Source of the DNA: Companilactobacillus huachuanensis
GTDB taxonomy: Bacteria; Bacillota; Bacilli; Lactobacillales; Lactobacillaceae
DNA: 64,000 nt
Direction: 5' to 3'
Assembly (NCBI RefSeq): GCF_005404815.1
Contig: NZ_BJDF01000004.1
Location: 1 to 64,000 of the forward strand
In this document: positions 7,390-16,303 of the stretch, piece after piece
How the letters are laid out: every line of letters starts with the position of its first letter
Position numbering within the stretch: position 1 is the stretch's first letter
Program-made: the position numbers and the translations under genes
The notes under the pieces: generated by a model
Told to the model about the DNA's origin: nothing
Database searches by the model: none
Seen by the model: the letters and a program-made list of their open reading frames with translations, nothing else

Positions 7390-9951
7390 ATGATTAAAGA
7401 AGAATGGAAATATTTACTCAAGCACAAATTAATGGTCATTGTCTTTGCAGTTATGATCTTTATTCCCTCGATTTATTCGGTCACTTTTTTAAAATCAATG
7501 TGGGACCCTTACGGAGAATTACAAAATCTACCCGTAGCCGTTGTTAATCATGACCAAGATTTGAACTATCAAGGAACTAAATTGGCCGTTGGTCACGATT
7601 TGGCTAAGAGTCTCGACAACTCCAAAGCTATGGATTTTCATGTTCTCGATTCTAGTGCCACGGCCAGTAAGGGGTTAAAAAATGGTAAATATTACATGGT
7701 CATCACCATCCCCAAGAATTTTTCTAAGAATGCAACTACCTTGTTAGATCGAAAACCCAAGAAAATGGTCTTAAATTATGAAACTAGTGCTGGACATAAC
7801 TTTACCGCCTCAAAAATGACTGCTCAAGCTGCTCAAAAGGCCGCCCAATCAGTCTCAGAGCAAGTCACAAAAATTTACTCAAAAACGATGTTTACAACCA
7901 TCAAACAACTGTCAAAAGGTATGACTAACGCCGCCAATGGTAGTCAAAAGTTGGTTGCTGGTAATACTAAAGTTGAAAGTGCCAATCAGCAAATCACTAC
8001 TGGTTTGAACACATTAGCTAGTAGTTCTCTGACTTTTGCCAATGGAGCTCAAACCTTCAATCAAGGTCTCAATCAATATATTTCTGGCGTCAATCAGGCC
8101 GCTAGTGGTTCTTCATCCTTAACTAATGGTTTGACTGAACTAAATAATAATTCCACTAATTTAGTAACTGGTGTTAATCAATTGACCACTGGTAGTAATG
8201 CTTTAAGCACAGGACTTCAATCCTATACAAATGGTGTCTCTTCACTCGATTCAGCAACTAAAACAGTTAATTCTGATGTTAATGAGTTGGGACAAGGTAC
8301 TACGAAATTAGCAACTAATTCTCAGACTCTTAGCTCTGGTTTGACCCAATTACACTCTGCCAGTCAAGAACTAACCGATAATCTTCAAAAAGTTAGTGCC
8401 GGTCTTAGCGACAATACTACTCAACTGAACAGTTCTATAACTAACTTGAAAAAGGAATTATCTGATAACAATACGACCCAAGCCCAAACAACTAAACAGG
8501 ATTTAACCAATTTACAACAGGCAGTCAGTGATCAAAATGAATCTAGTTTATCTACTAAGGTATCCCAAGTGGCCGATCAGCAAGGCTTATCAGCCACTCA
8601 AAAAGCTGCTATTTTAACCGCTGTTAATAGTTCTAACAGTGACACCCTTACCAAAGCCACAGATGCCTTAAGTACTGACCTCAACAGCTTAATGACAACT
8701 CAAGCCACAACAATTAACCAACTGAATACTTTTCAAAACTCTGTCGGTGACTCTCAAAATAACTTATCCACAGTTATTGCACAACTTGGCAGTAGTTCTA
8801 ATCAACTGACGAATCAACTAGGTACAGCTGAAAACGGTATGGCTCAGTTGACGACTGGCCTCGGTAATGTCAACACAAATACTTCCAAATTAGTTCAAGG
8901 TACGACTCAATTAAGTTCTGGTACGAATAGTTTAGTCACTAACGGTGTTGCCCTAACTAGTGGTGCCGATACATTAAACAATGGTCTTGGCGAAATGAAT
9001 ACTCAAATACCCAGCCTCACTTCTGGTGTAAGTCAGTTAAACAGCGGTGCCAAGGCCTTAAACAGTGGTTTGACTAAATTAACTGCAAACAGTTCTAGCT
9101 TGACTGGAGCTTCGCAGCAGTTAACTAATGGTGCTGATCAAATTGCGAATGGTTCCCAAACTTTAAGCACAGGTTCTACACAACTTGGATCAGGACTAAC
9201 TCAAATCACTGCAGGTAATCAAGCGCTAACTCAGCAGCTTACTAAGGCGGGGCAAAAATCCAATCTAAAAACCTCCAAGTTAACTTACGCTCAAATGGCT
9301 CAACCAACCACGACAAAGCATACTGAACGTGACAAAGCCCCAAATAACGGTACCGGCATGGCGCCATACATGTTATCAGTTTCCTTATTTGTCGGTGCAT
9401 TAGCCTTTAATTTAATATTTGATATTTATACACCACGTAAATTCCCTAGAACCGGTATTGCTTGGTGGGCAAGTAAATTTTCAATAACCAGTTTCTTTGC
9501 CTTAGGTGAATCAATTATCCTCTTCATCCTTCTAAATTTGATTGATGGTTTAACACCAATTCATCCACTAGCAACGTTTGGCGTCCTATTCTTAACAAGT
9601 TTAACTTTCATGTCGATTATCTACTGGTTAAATTTGGTCTTAGGGAAAGTTGGATCATTTTTCAGTATGATACTGTTGGTCTTCCAACTCGGCGGCTCAG
9701 CTGGTACTTATCCAATTCAATTATCCAATCATTTCTTCGAAGCAATCCATCCCTACTTACCAATGAGTTATAGTGTCGATGGTTTAAGACAAAGTCTCAT
9801 GATCGGTGACTCCTCTCGACCAGATATGTTAGTACTTTTAGCCATCACCTTATGTTTCTCGATCTTTAGTGTTCTCTTCTTCATTAGAAGAAAATCACAT
9901 CTAAATGAAATTGATTTCACCAAAGAGGCAGCCGAACATTCTATTGTTTAA
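7390..9951 (+). CDS. YhgE/Pip domain membrane protein
   Basis: 853 residues. One N-terminal transmembrane segment (about 15-35) is followed by the family's conserved extracellular start (PVAVVNHDQDLNYQGTKLA, about 55-75). A very long Ser/Thr/Asn/Gly-rich region of degenerate heptad-like repeats (about 180-615; LTTGSNALSTGLQ type) follows. About six C-terminal helices resemble ABC-2 type permeases. The family includes phage infection protein (Pip) of Lactococcus; its cellular role is uncertain and may be export across the envelope. TAGGAGA precedes the ATG at 7390. The stop codon lies inside the 8-bp duplication made by repeat R5, so the repeat landed exactly on the 3' end. Confidence 0.9.
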   Translation: MIKEEWKYLLKHKLMVIVFAVMIFIPSIYSVTFLKSMWDPYGELQNLPVAVVNHDQDLNYQGTKLAVGHDLAKSLDNSKAMDFHVLDSSATASKGLKNGKYYMVITIPKNFSKNATTLLDRKPKKMVLNYETSAGHNFTASKMTAQAAQKAAQSVSEQVTKIYSKTMFTTIKQLSKGMTNAANGSQKLVAGNTKVESANQQITTGLNTLASSSLTFANGAQTFNQGLNQYISGVNQAASGSSSLTNGLTELNNNSTNLVTGVNQLTTGSNALSTGLQSYTNGVSSLDSATKTVNSDVNELGQGTTKLATNSQTLSSGLTQLHSASQELTDNLQKVSAGLSDNTTQLNSSITNLKKELSDNNTTQAQTTKQDLTNLQQAVSDQNESSLSTKVSQVADQQGLSATQKAAILTAVNSSNSDTLTKATDALSTDLNSLMTTQATTINQLNTFQNSVGDSQNNLSTVIAQLGSSSNQLTNQLGTAENGMAQLTTGLGNVNTNTSKLVQGTTQLSSGTNSLVTNGVALTSGADTLNNGLGEMNTQIPSLTSGVSQLNSGAKALNSGLTKLTANSSSLTGASQQLTNGADQIANGSQTLSTGSTQLGSGLTQITAGNQALTQQLTKAGQKSNLKTSKLTYAQMAQPTTTKHTERDKAPNNGTGMAPYMLSVSLFVGALAFNLIFDIYTPRKFPRTGIAWWASKFSITSFFALGESIILFILLNLIDGLTPIHPLATFGVLFLTSLTFMSIIYWLNLVLGKVGSFFSMILLVFQLGGSAGTYPIQLSNHFFEAIHPYLPMSYSVDGLRQSLMIGDSSRPDMLVLLAITLCFSIFSVLFFIRRKSHLNEIDFTKEAAEHSIV

Positions 9952-10439
9952 CTAAAGGTTGAAAGGTTAGATAAGGATGCCGTTTCCAGAGCTGAGAGTA
10001 TTCAATTGCTGCGCGGAACGGCCCGAGCCAGAGAGCGGTCTAAGGCTGCTGAAAAACTCCTGAATTTTTAATTTTAAAAAATCAATTCCCATAAAACAGT
10101 TATTATTGAGTACAAAAGTGGGTGAAATTACCCAAAATAGTGCTTCAAATAAAACGAGAATGGTGGATTAAATTTCTCTAATTTAGTTTTTCAGCAGCCT
10201 CGAGCGGTCTCGAGCCTCGGTTGAAGCCTCGCAAAACCCACGAGTCTCCAACACGCCCGGTGGTGTAATTGCTGAAGCAATAACGCCACTTTCGCTGCAA
10301 TTGAATACTCTCAGCTCTTCCAACTAATTTATTTCTTTAATAACAGGAACAATAAAACGAATATTTCTGATTATTTATAAATTAGCTCTACACCTGTAAC
10401 AACAAAAGTCATATTAGTTTTTCACCTTTCAACCTTTAG
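9952..10439 (-). repeat. Structured repeat R5 with complete ends and an 8-bp target duplication
   Basis: The ends CTAAAGGTTGAAAG (9952) and CTTTCAACCTTTAG (10439) are inverted repeats. TTGTTTAA flanks both sides (9944-9951 and 10440-10447). The core is in minus orientation with P2 tip TTGC/GCAA. A 158-bp palindromic-ended element has split P4 (10043-10200). Confidence 0.92.
10043..10200. mobile_element. 158-bp MITE-like insertion inside R5
   Basis: The termini AGGCTGCTGAAAAACT and AGTTTTTCAGCAGCCT are 16-bp perfect inverted repeats. GAGCGGTCT occurs on both sides (10033-10041 and 10202-10210), but only once in intact repeats, so it is a target-site duplication of about 9 bp. There is no coding capacity. 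Confidence 0.85.
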
Positions 10440-10545
10440 TTGTTTAATTTAGTTTGAGGCATTGCCGTCCCCGGAATCGAGAAGAAGCTTTCGATTTTTA
10501 ATCAATATCTCCTGAATGATAACCGGCACGCCTGATTCAATATAT

Positions 10546-10597
10546 AAAAAGTCCTTAAATAACCAGATAACATGTCTAGTGATTTAAGGACTTTTTT
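10546..10597. terminator. Intrinsic terminator
   Basis: AAAAAGTCCTTAAAT pairs perfectly with ATTTAAGGACTTTTT. It is flanked by A and T runs, so it works in both directions. The 10440-10545 stretch before it holds only a small AATCGA/TCGATT hairpin and no gene. Confidence 0.85.
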
Positions 10598-10606
10598 CTT
10601 GCAAGT

Positions 10607-10763
10607 TTGAAATTGGTATATATTAAAAATACTATCATACCAGTATAAAATATTAAATGGTTCAGTTATTTTACTTTCCTATATATGCAGTCATATACTC
10701 TAGGCGTAATAACGAATAGCGTATTACATTTAAAATAATAATTTACTCCATTATTAACTGGAG
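10607..10763 (+). promoter_or_regulatory. Adhesin promoter and RBS hairpin
   Basis: TTGAAA (10607-10612) and TACTAT (10630-10635) have a 17-nt spacer. The leader of about 130 nt contains CTCCA (10746-10750), which can pair with TGGAG (10759-10763) and cover the ribosome binding site. Confidence 0.5.
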
Positions 10764-10772
10764 GTCTGAAAG

Positions 10773-13211
10773 ATGAAATCAATTAAAAGAGAATTTTTTG
10801 CTGCTACCTTGATAGCTATTGCCATTCTTGGTTTATTTACTGCCTTCCTACTTCTACTATCTCCCGGCTTACAAACAGCTAAAGCTGCCACGACTTCACC
10901 GCCAACTACAGCCACGACAATTTCGTCGCCGAAGGCAATTTCACAAGCAACCACTGGCACGCCGAAAAAAGAATTAAATGTCGCAGGTTTAACCGGTAAT
11001 GATGCCACTATTACTGATATGAATGGCAATCCTGTCAAACCATCCGATAACTTATATGCTTGGATAAATTTCAATATTAGTTATGACTGGAGTATTCCAG
11101 ATGGCGTTCCAATTGATTCAGGTGACACAGTTTCATTCGAATTACCTAGTGGTATTACTACACCTGGTGATATGTCATTTCCAATTTATGATTCCAACAA
11201 CGTTGAAATTGGTGTTGCTACACTTAAGGCCGGAGCTAAAACTGGTACAATCACTTTCAACGATGCACTTGAATCAACCACCGCTAACCGTCACGGTACT
11301 ATATCTTTAGTTGCTAAAGGTACTAATACCGGTGATGGCAACGAAGGAAACAACTGGATGTTTAACAAAAATGGTTGGATTGCAGGTTTTACTCCTAAAC
11401 TAGCTCCTAGCGAGTTGGCCTGGAACCTTGCTTTTAACCCTAATGAACAAACTTTGCACAACGTCGTACTCACTGACACACTTGGTCCAAACCAAGAATA
11501 CATCCCTGGTTCATTGACTGCTATGACCGGATACTTCGGTACTAGCGGCTTTGTCAGCAGTGGTGAGCCTCTATATCCTGTCGTGACAACCGAAGGTAAC
11601 AAAGTCATCATTACATTCCCTGAGGATGTAACTACTGCTGTTGATATTTATTATCGTACTAAAGTTACTGGTACCAATCCTAACGGTACGACAACTTGGA
11701 CTAACAGCGCTACTATGGGATCCAGCGAAGGTAATTATTCCGTTGACTCCTCAACTTCTTGGGGTGGTTCAGGTACCGGTGGTGGCGAGCTAAAAGTTGG
11801 TTCAATCACAATCACTAAAACTGATGCTACAACTAACCAAGCTTTGTCCGGTGCTGAATATGAACTAAAAGATGCCCGTGGTAAAGTCATAATTTCTAAC
11901 GCCGTAACCGATGCAGATGGTAAAGTAACCATCAATGATTTACCATACGGTACTTATACGTTGCTAGAAGTTAGAGCTCCTGATGGCTATCTTCTAAATA
12001 CCAACACACACGTCTTTACCATTCCTGACAATGGCTCCGTCAACCTGATGGCTAACGAAAAAGATGATGCTCCTACTGGTTCCGTTGTATTAAAGAAACT
12101 TGATCCTAATTCAAACGCTACAATTGCCGGCGCTACTTTCGAATTACAAGATAAAAATGGCAATGTTATTAAACAAGGTATCGTAACTGATGGTAATGGT
12201 GAACTAGCTGTCGAAGACTTGCCTGCGGGCGAATATCAATTTGTTGAAACTAGCCCAGCCGCAGGTTACCTTCTAAATAAAACTCCAATCGAATTCACTA
12301 TTGTAGCTAATCAAACGACACCTGTTACTTTGGAAAAGTTTGACGATCCAACAACTGGTGTTTCTGACACTGGTAACGTTGTTTTAACAAAAGTTGATGC
12401 AACACTCAACAAGCTCTTACCTGGAGCTGTCTTTGATTTATTAGATAGCAATGGCAAAGTTATCCAAAGCAATTTGACTACTAATGAAAAGGGTCAAATC
12501 GTTGTTTCAAATCTTGAGGCTGGTGACTACTCATTCGTTGAAACCATTGCTCCTGAAGGTTATGAACTCGACAAAACTCCAATTAAATTCACTGTAACTA
12601 AAGATATGACTAACAATTTGGAAGCTAAGGATAAAAAAGAGCCTAGCAAACCTGGCGTAGTAGTACCACCTACTGAACCTGGTAAACCAAAACCACCTGT
12701 CGTTAATCCTGGTCCTGGTAAACCAAAGCCACCTGTTGTTAACCCTGGTCCTGGTAAACCAAAGCCACCTGTTGTTAACCCTGGTCCTGGTAAACCAAAG
12801 CCACCCGTTGTTAACCCTGGTCCCGGTAAGCCAAAGCCACCCGTTGTTAACCCTGGTCCCGGTAAACCAAAGCCACCCGTTGTTAACCCTGTGGAACCTG
12901 GCAAACCCGGCGTAACTACACCTCCTGTTGTTAACCCTGTAGAACCTGGCAAACCTGGCGTAACTACACCTCCTGTTGTTAATCCTGTAGAACCTGGTAT
13001 TCCTTCCGTTACTATCCCTGGAGGATCAACCTCAACTACAAATCCTAACCCAAGTACTGAATTACCATCAACTGGCAATAGTTCTGGATCTGGTTATGGA
13101 GTCGGAAAATTCCCACAGACTGGTAACGAAAATGGTCTACTAATGATGCTCGGTGGTTTCTTTATCGCATTGTTTGTTTTATTAAGACATCTGATTAAGA
13201 AATTGGCCTAA
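10773..13211 (+). CDS. Cell-wall-anchored adhesin with SpaA/Cna-B repeats
   Basis: 812 residues. The signal peptide (1-38) ends in AKAA. An adhesin-type domain resembling collagen-binding/fibrinogen-binding N2-N3 folds spans about 45-340. Three prealbumin-like SpaA/Cna-B domains follow (about 347-425, 437-520, 535-620), each with a K-T/L-D start and an E in LLEVRAP or FVET, the residues used for isopeptide bonds in this family. Next comes a Pro-rich wall-spanning stalk: six copies of a 12-residue GPGKPKPPVVNP-type unit, then a VEPGKPGVTTPPVVNP type. The end has LPSTG (764-768), FPQTG (780-784), a hydrophobic segment and RHLIKK. It is probably sortase-anchored. The genuine signal may be the variant FPQTG. 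GGAGG lies at 10760-10764. Confidence 0.9.
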   Translation: MKSIKREFFAATLIAIAILGLFTAFLLLLSPGLQTAKAATTSPPTTATTISSPKAISQATTGTPKKELNVAGLTGNDATITDMNGNPVKPSDNLYAWINFNISYDWSIPDGVPIDSGDTVSFELPSGITTPGDMSFPIYDSNNVEIGVATLKAGAKTGTITFNDALESTTANRHGTISLVAKGTNTGDGNEGNNWMFNKNGWIAGFTPKLAPSELAWNLAFNPNEQTLHNVVLTDTLGPNQEYIPGSLTAMTGYFGTSGFVSSGEPLYPVVTTEGNKVIITFPEDVTTAVDIYYRTKVTGTNPNGTTTWTNSATMGSSEGNYSVDSSTSWGGSGTGGGELKVGSITITKTDATTNQALSGAEYELKDARGKVIISNAVTDADGKVTINDLPYGTYTLLEVRAPDGYLLNTNTHVFTIPDNGSVNLMANEKDDAPTGSVVLKKLDPNSNATIAGATFELQDKNGNVIKQGIVTDGNGELAVEDLPAGEYQFVETSPAAGYLLNKTPIEFTIVANQTTPVTLEKFDDPTTGVSDTGNVVLTKVDATLNKLLPGAVFDLLDSNGKVIQSNLTTNEKGQIVVSNLEAGDYSFVETIAPEGYELDKTPIKFTVTKDMTNNLEAKDKKEPSKPGVVVPPTEPGKPKPPVVNPGPGKPKPPVVNPGPGKPKPPVVNPGPGKPKPPVVNPGPGKPKPPVVNPGPGKPKPPVVNPVEPGKPGVTTPPVVNPVEPGKPGVTTPPVVNPVEPGIPSVTIPGGSTSTTNPNPSTELPSTGNSSGSGYGVGKFPQTGNENGLLMMLGGFFIALFVLLRHLIKKLA

Positions 13212-13241
13212 CCATTAAACAAACTATGATCAGTTCTAAGA

Positions 13242-13298
13242 ATTAAGACAAAGAGACACTGTGATTCGATTTTGATCACAGTGTCTCTTTGTCTTAAT
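13242..13298. terminator. Adhesin terminator
   Basis: AAGACAAAGAGACACTGTGAT pairs almost perfectly with its complement. It is related to the hairpins at 14318 and 43395 (shared AGACACTG / CAGTGTCT core). Confidence 0.85.
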
Positions 13299-13360
13299 CA
13301 AACACAATATATTTCACTGAACTTGCACTACGCTCTTGAAATATAAGGTCTGAATACTAA

Positions 13361-13677
13361 CTAAAGGTTGAAAGGTGAAAAACTAATATAACCATTGTTG
13401 TTACAGGCCCAGAGCTAATTTATTTAAACAAATCAGAATCCTTCGTCTTATTTTTCCTGCCATAAACAAACTAGTTGGAAGAGCTGAGAGTATTCAGTTG
13501 CAGCGAAAGTGGCGTTAGGACTTTAGTCCTTACACCACCGGGCGTGTTGAAGACTCGAGGGTTTTGCGAGGCTTCAACCGAGGAACGAGTCCGCACTTTG
13601 ACTCGAGCCGTTCCACGCAGCAATTGAATACTATCAACTTTGGAAACGGCATACTTAACTAAAATTTCACCCTTTAG
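13361..13677 (+). repeat. Structured repeat R6 with target duplication
   Basis: The ends are CTAAAGGTTGAAAG and CACCCTTTAG. ATACTAA flanks both sides (13354-13360, 13678-13684). P2 tip is AGGAC/GTCCT. P4 has changed to CGAGTC/GACTCG, with both arms altered together. Confidence 0.93.
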
Positions 13678-13841
13678 ATACTAAGGCTCAATTCACTATA
13701 CTTAATGGCTACACAACATAGACGACTTTAGCGGTTTGATAAGTTATGATGTTTCTTGATAACAGGATATTAATAAGTCCTTATTATCGTTGAACATATT
13801 TTTTCTTCAATGACATCTAAATATCTAAGAAGGTAAATATT

Positions 13842-14273
13842 ATGAAATCACTTAACAAAGTAATCCTATTCGCTTCATTGTTAGCAATTGGCACAGGTAT
13901 AACAAGTATTCCTGCGGTTACCGGAACAGTTCAGGCAGCTTCGAATACTTCAACATTTAAAAATAAAACTCCGGACGGATTCTATTATCGTGTCGGTAAG
14001 AATGAACTAGTCAAAGCCAGCGATATTAAAATTGTAACTAAAAATGATCAGTCCGATGCAGATATGATTGAAACGGATACGCCCAACGATTTTCGTCTAG
14101 TGGTTACTACCCCCAAAACATCCGTATATAATCTCAAAGGCAAAAAATTAACCAAGCATCTGTCAGAAGGAACGGTCTACTCTATTGGCAATCAAGATGA
14201 ATTCACCCAAATCACTTATTACAAATCCTCAAAAGATAAAATCGTTCAAGTAAACGACAGCACTTGGCTTTAA
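13842..14273 (+). CDS. Small secreted SLAP-like protein
   Basis: 143 residues. The signal peptide (about 1-33) ends near VQAAS. Two degenerate repeats of the SLAP (S-layer anchoring) type follow, seen as FYYRVGKNELVKASDI and SVYNLKGKKLTKHLSEGTVY. SLAP repeats bind secondary wall polymers and hold proteins non-covalently at the surface. A GAAGG site precedes the ATG. There is no catalytic domain. It is followed by its own terminator and, after a repeat, by another SLAP protein. Function beyond wall binding is unknown. Confidence 0.8.
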   Translation: MKSLNKVILFASLLAIGTGITSIPAVTGTVQAASNTSTFKNKTPDGFYYRVGKNELVKASDIKIVTKNDQSDADMIETDTPNDFRLVVTTPKTSVYNLKGKKLTKHLSEGTVYSIGNQDEFTQITYYKSSKDKIVQVNDSTWL

Positions 14274-14317
14274 TAAGATTAGCTAGTACCGATAAAACTT
14301 GGTCGGCTTCTGAGCAT

Positions 14318-14371
14318 TAACCCAAAGAGACACTGCAAACCAGAATTGGATTGCAGTGTCTCTTTGGGTTC
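14318..14371. terminator. Terminator of the small SLAP gene
   Basis: AACCCAAAGAGACACTGCAA pairs with TTGCAGTGTCTCTTTGGGTT. It belongs to the same terminator family as 13242 and 43395. Confidence 0.85.
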
Positions 14372-14377
14372 AACGAA

Positions 14378-14669
14378 AAAAGTAACGTTTTGTCATTACA
14401 AATCTAGAACTAATTATTTAAATAACCAGAAGTATTCGTTTTATTGTCCCCGTCAAAAAAAACTAGTTGGAAGAGCTGAGAGTATTCAGTTGCAGCGAAA
14501 GTGGCGTTATTGCTTTAGCAATTACACCACCGGACGTGTTGAAGACTCGCGGTTTTTGCGAGGCTTCAACCGAGGTCCGAGACCGCACTTTGGCTCGGGC
14601 CGTTCCGCGCAGCAGTTGAATACTCTCAGATCTGGAAACGGCATACTTAACTAAACTTTCAACCTTTAG
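14378..14669 (+). repeat. Structured repeat R7
   Basis: The core is 14463-14645, with a complete right end (CTTTCAACCTTTAG). The left end is truncated against the preceding terminator. P2 tip TTGC/GCAA, P3 CTCGC/GCGAG. Confidence 0.9.
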
Positions 14670-14829
14670 CTTTCTAAAAATTAATCAATTTATAAGCAAC
14701 CAAATTACAATTTTTTTAGAAAAATTTAATCGACTTATTTGCTCAAAATCTACAGTACGTATACAAATTCTGACCGTCAAATCTTTATAATTTAATCTTG
14801 TAATAATTTTATTAAAGGAGTTTCATTTT

Positions 14830-15606
14830 ATGAAATATGTTCAAAAAGGTTTACTTGTAGCATCCCTTCTTGCTGTTGGAGCTAGCACTAGTAGCACGCT
14901 GACCACTACAGTAGTCCAAGCTCAAGATACTCGCATCAACACCGGTTTATCTGCTATCGGCGATGCAACAATCAAAATCACTTCGGTTCATGCACAGTTG
15001 TATGATCAAAATGGTCAGGCTATTTCTCGAACACTTAACTTTGATACTGAATGGAAAGCGGACTATCAAAATACCCTTGATAGTGGCGTTTACTATCGTG
15101 TTGCTACAAATGAATTTGTTAAAGCAGCCGATGTCCAAATCATTATCAATACGCCTGGAATCGCTGAAAATAATGATCAAGCTATGGGACAAATTCTTTT
15201 ACGAGATCACACGGTAACAGTGGCCGCGGATACAGCCCAACTTTATGACATGAATGGTAACCCCATGACACGGGCCTTACCAAAGGATTCGGTTTGGAAA
15301 GTTGGAATTCAAAATAACCTCCCAAGTGGAACCTTCTACAGCATTTCAACTAACGAATTCGTCAAAGCCAACGATGTTTATCTTTTCAAGAATAGTCAAC
15401 CAGTAGCGCAAAATGTTAATAAAGTGACCGTTAATACTGCTGGTCCAGCACAAGTTTACGATCAAACTGGTCAACCAATTGCTGGTTACGCATTAGGCCC
15501 TGCAACAGCTTGGATCACTGATAATTTTATTGTTATCGACAAAGTAGGCTATTATCGCGTCGCAAATAACGAATATGTTTGTATTACTGACGTTACGACT
15601 AACTAA
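14830..15606 (+). CDS. Secreted protein with three SLAP repeats
   Basis: 258 residues. The signal peptide (about 1-32) ends VVQAQ. Three repeats of about 65 residues follow, each with QLYDxNGxxxxR, a W-K/T turn and a YYRVATNEFVKAADV-like end. This is the SLAP layout also seen at the C termini of the proteins at 19742, 31013 and 40583. No enzymatic domain is present, so it is probably a free wall-coating protein. AAAGGAG precedes the ATG, and a TATAAT (14786-14791) lies 44 nt upstream. Repeat R8 begins 45 nt after the stop. Confidence 0.85.
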   Translation: MKYVQKGLLVASLLAVGASTSSTLTTTVVQAQDTRINTGLSAIGDATIKITSVHAQLYDQNGQAISRTLNFDTEWKADYQNTLDSGVYYRVATNEFVKAADVQIIINTPGIAENNDQAMGQILLRDHTVTVAADTAQLYDMNGNPMTRALPKDSVWKVGIQNNLPSGTFYSISTNEFVKANDVYLFKNSQPVAQNVNKVTVNTAGPAQVYDQTGQPIAGYALGPATAWITDNFIVIDKVGYYRVANNEYVCITDVTTN

Positions 15607-15651
15607 AAAGTCCTAATTATAGTCTTTCAAAAAATAAAGTTTAGTTATGAG

Positions 15652-15840
15652 TGCCGTCTCCAGAGCTGAGAATATTAACCTGCTATGCGGACCGGACCGA
15701 GCCTGAAGAGCGGTCTCAATCCTCGGTTTGAAGCCTTACCATAAACCGGTAAGTCTCCAAACTCGCCCGGTGGTGTAACAGTAAAGTCCTAACGCCACAC
15801 CCACAGCCGGTTAATACTCTCAGCTCTTCCGACTAATTTG
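15652..15840 (-). repeat. Structured repeat R8 (short form)
   Basis: Minus orientation. P1 arms are GAGCTGAGAATATTAACC and a matching right arm. P3 is CTTACC/GGTAAG, and P2 is partly degenerate. It belongs to the copies without CTAAAGG ends. The TGCCG end faces the SLAP gene stop. Confidence 0.85.
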
Positions 15841-15932
15841 GATAAAATATTTAAATAGTCAAATTATCTATAGATGAACCAAATTAGGATTTATTATGTT
15901 ACATGTCTGTTTATGTAATTGGTGATAAGAAC

Positions 15933-15993
15933 AAAGAAGTTGTTTTTACACTTGGAGTTGCGCAAAACCCCAAGTGAAGAACAGCTTCTTTTT
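15933..15993. terminator. Intrinsic terminator hairpin
   Basis: AAGAAGTTGTTTTTACACTTGG pairs imperfectly with CCAAGTGAAGAACAGCTTCTT, and a T run follows. It is related to the hairpins at 3308 and 4484 through the shared CACTTGG / CCAAGTG core. Confidence 0.8.
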
Positions 15994-16040
15994 TATGACC
16001 CTTATTTGCATATTGATACACCCGTAAAATTTTACATTTA

Positions 16041-16195
16041 TAACCAATGTTGAAAGGTAAAAATTAATATAAGCGCTGTTGTTACAGGCCTCGAGCTAAT
16101 TTATTTAAACAATTAAGGGTTTTCGCTTTATTATTCCCTTCCATCAACAAAACAAACTAGCTGGAATACTCTCGACTCTGGAAACCGCACAATTA
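16041..16195 (+). repeat. Structured repeat R9, core-deleted remnant
   Basis: The left flank is recognisable (TTGAAAGGTAAAAATTAATAT through ATTTATTTAAA), followed by CTAGCTGGA joined directly to CTCTGGAAACCGCA. P2-P4 are lost. Confidence 0.8.
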
Positions 16196-16303
16196 ATTAT
16201 CACTTTACATAGCTCTTCATAATAATTTTAATATAGCCAAACTCGCAAAATTGAAATCAACTGATAAATAGGGTAACTTATAATGTAGCAAAGGAGAGTC
16301 ACC

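Noticed and set aside
9952-10439. Insertion sequence with a transposase gene
   Set aside because: Neither the repeats nor the nested 158-bp element contain a transposase-like frame; they are non-autonomous.
12560-13078. 172-residue frame on the minus strand with Gly/Thr/Pro repeats
   Set aside because: It is the antisense shadow of the proline-rich stalk of the adhesin, with no ribosome binding site or context.
14346-14654. Open frames of 60-130 residues lying in the structured repeats (also at 3053-3280, 6359-6551, 19303-19536, 39681-39873, 52936-53322, 62714-62899)
   Set aside because: They recur on both strands of every repeat copy, lack ribosome binding sites and vary only as the repeat varies. 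They are by-products of the palindromic GC-richer cores.
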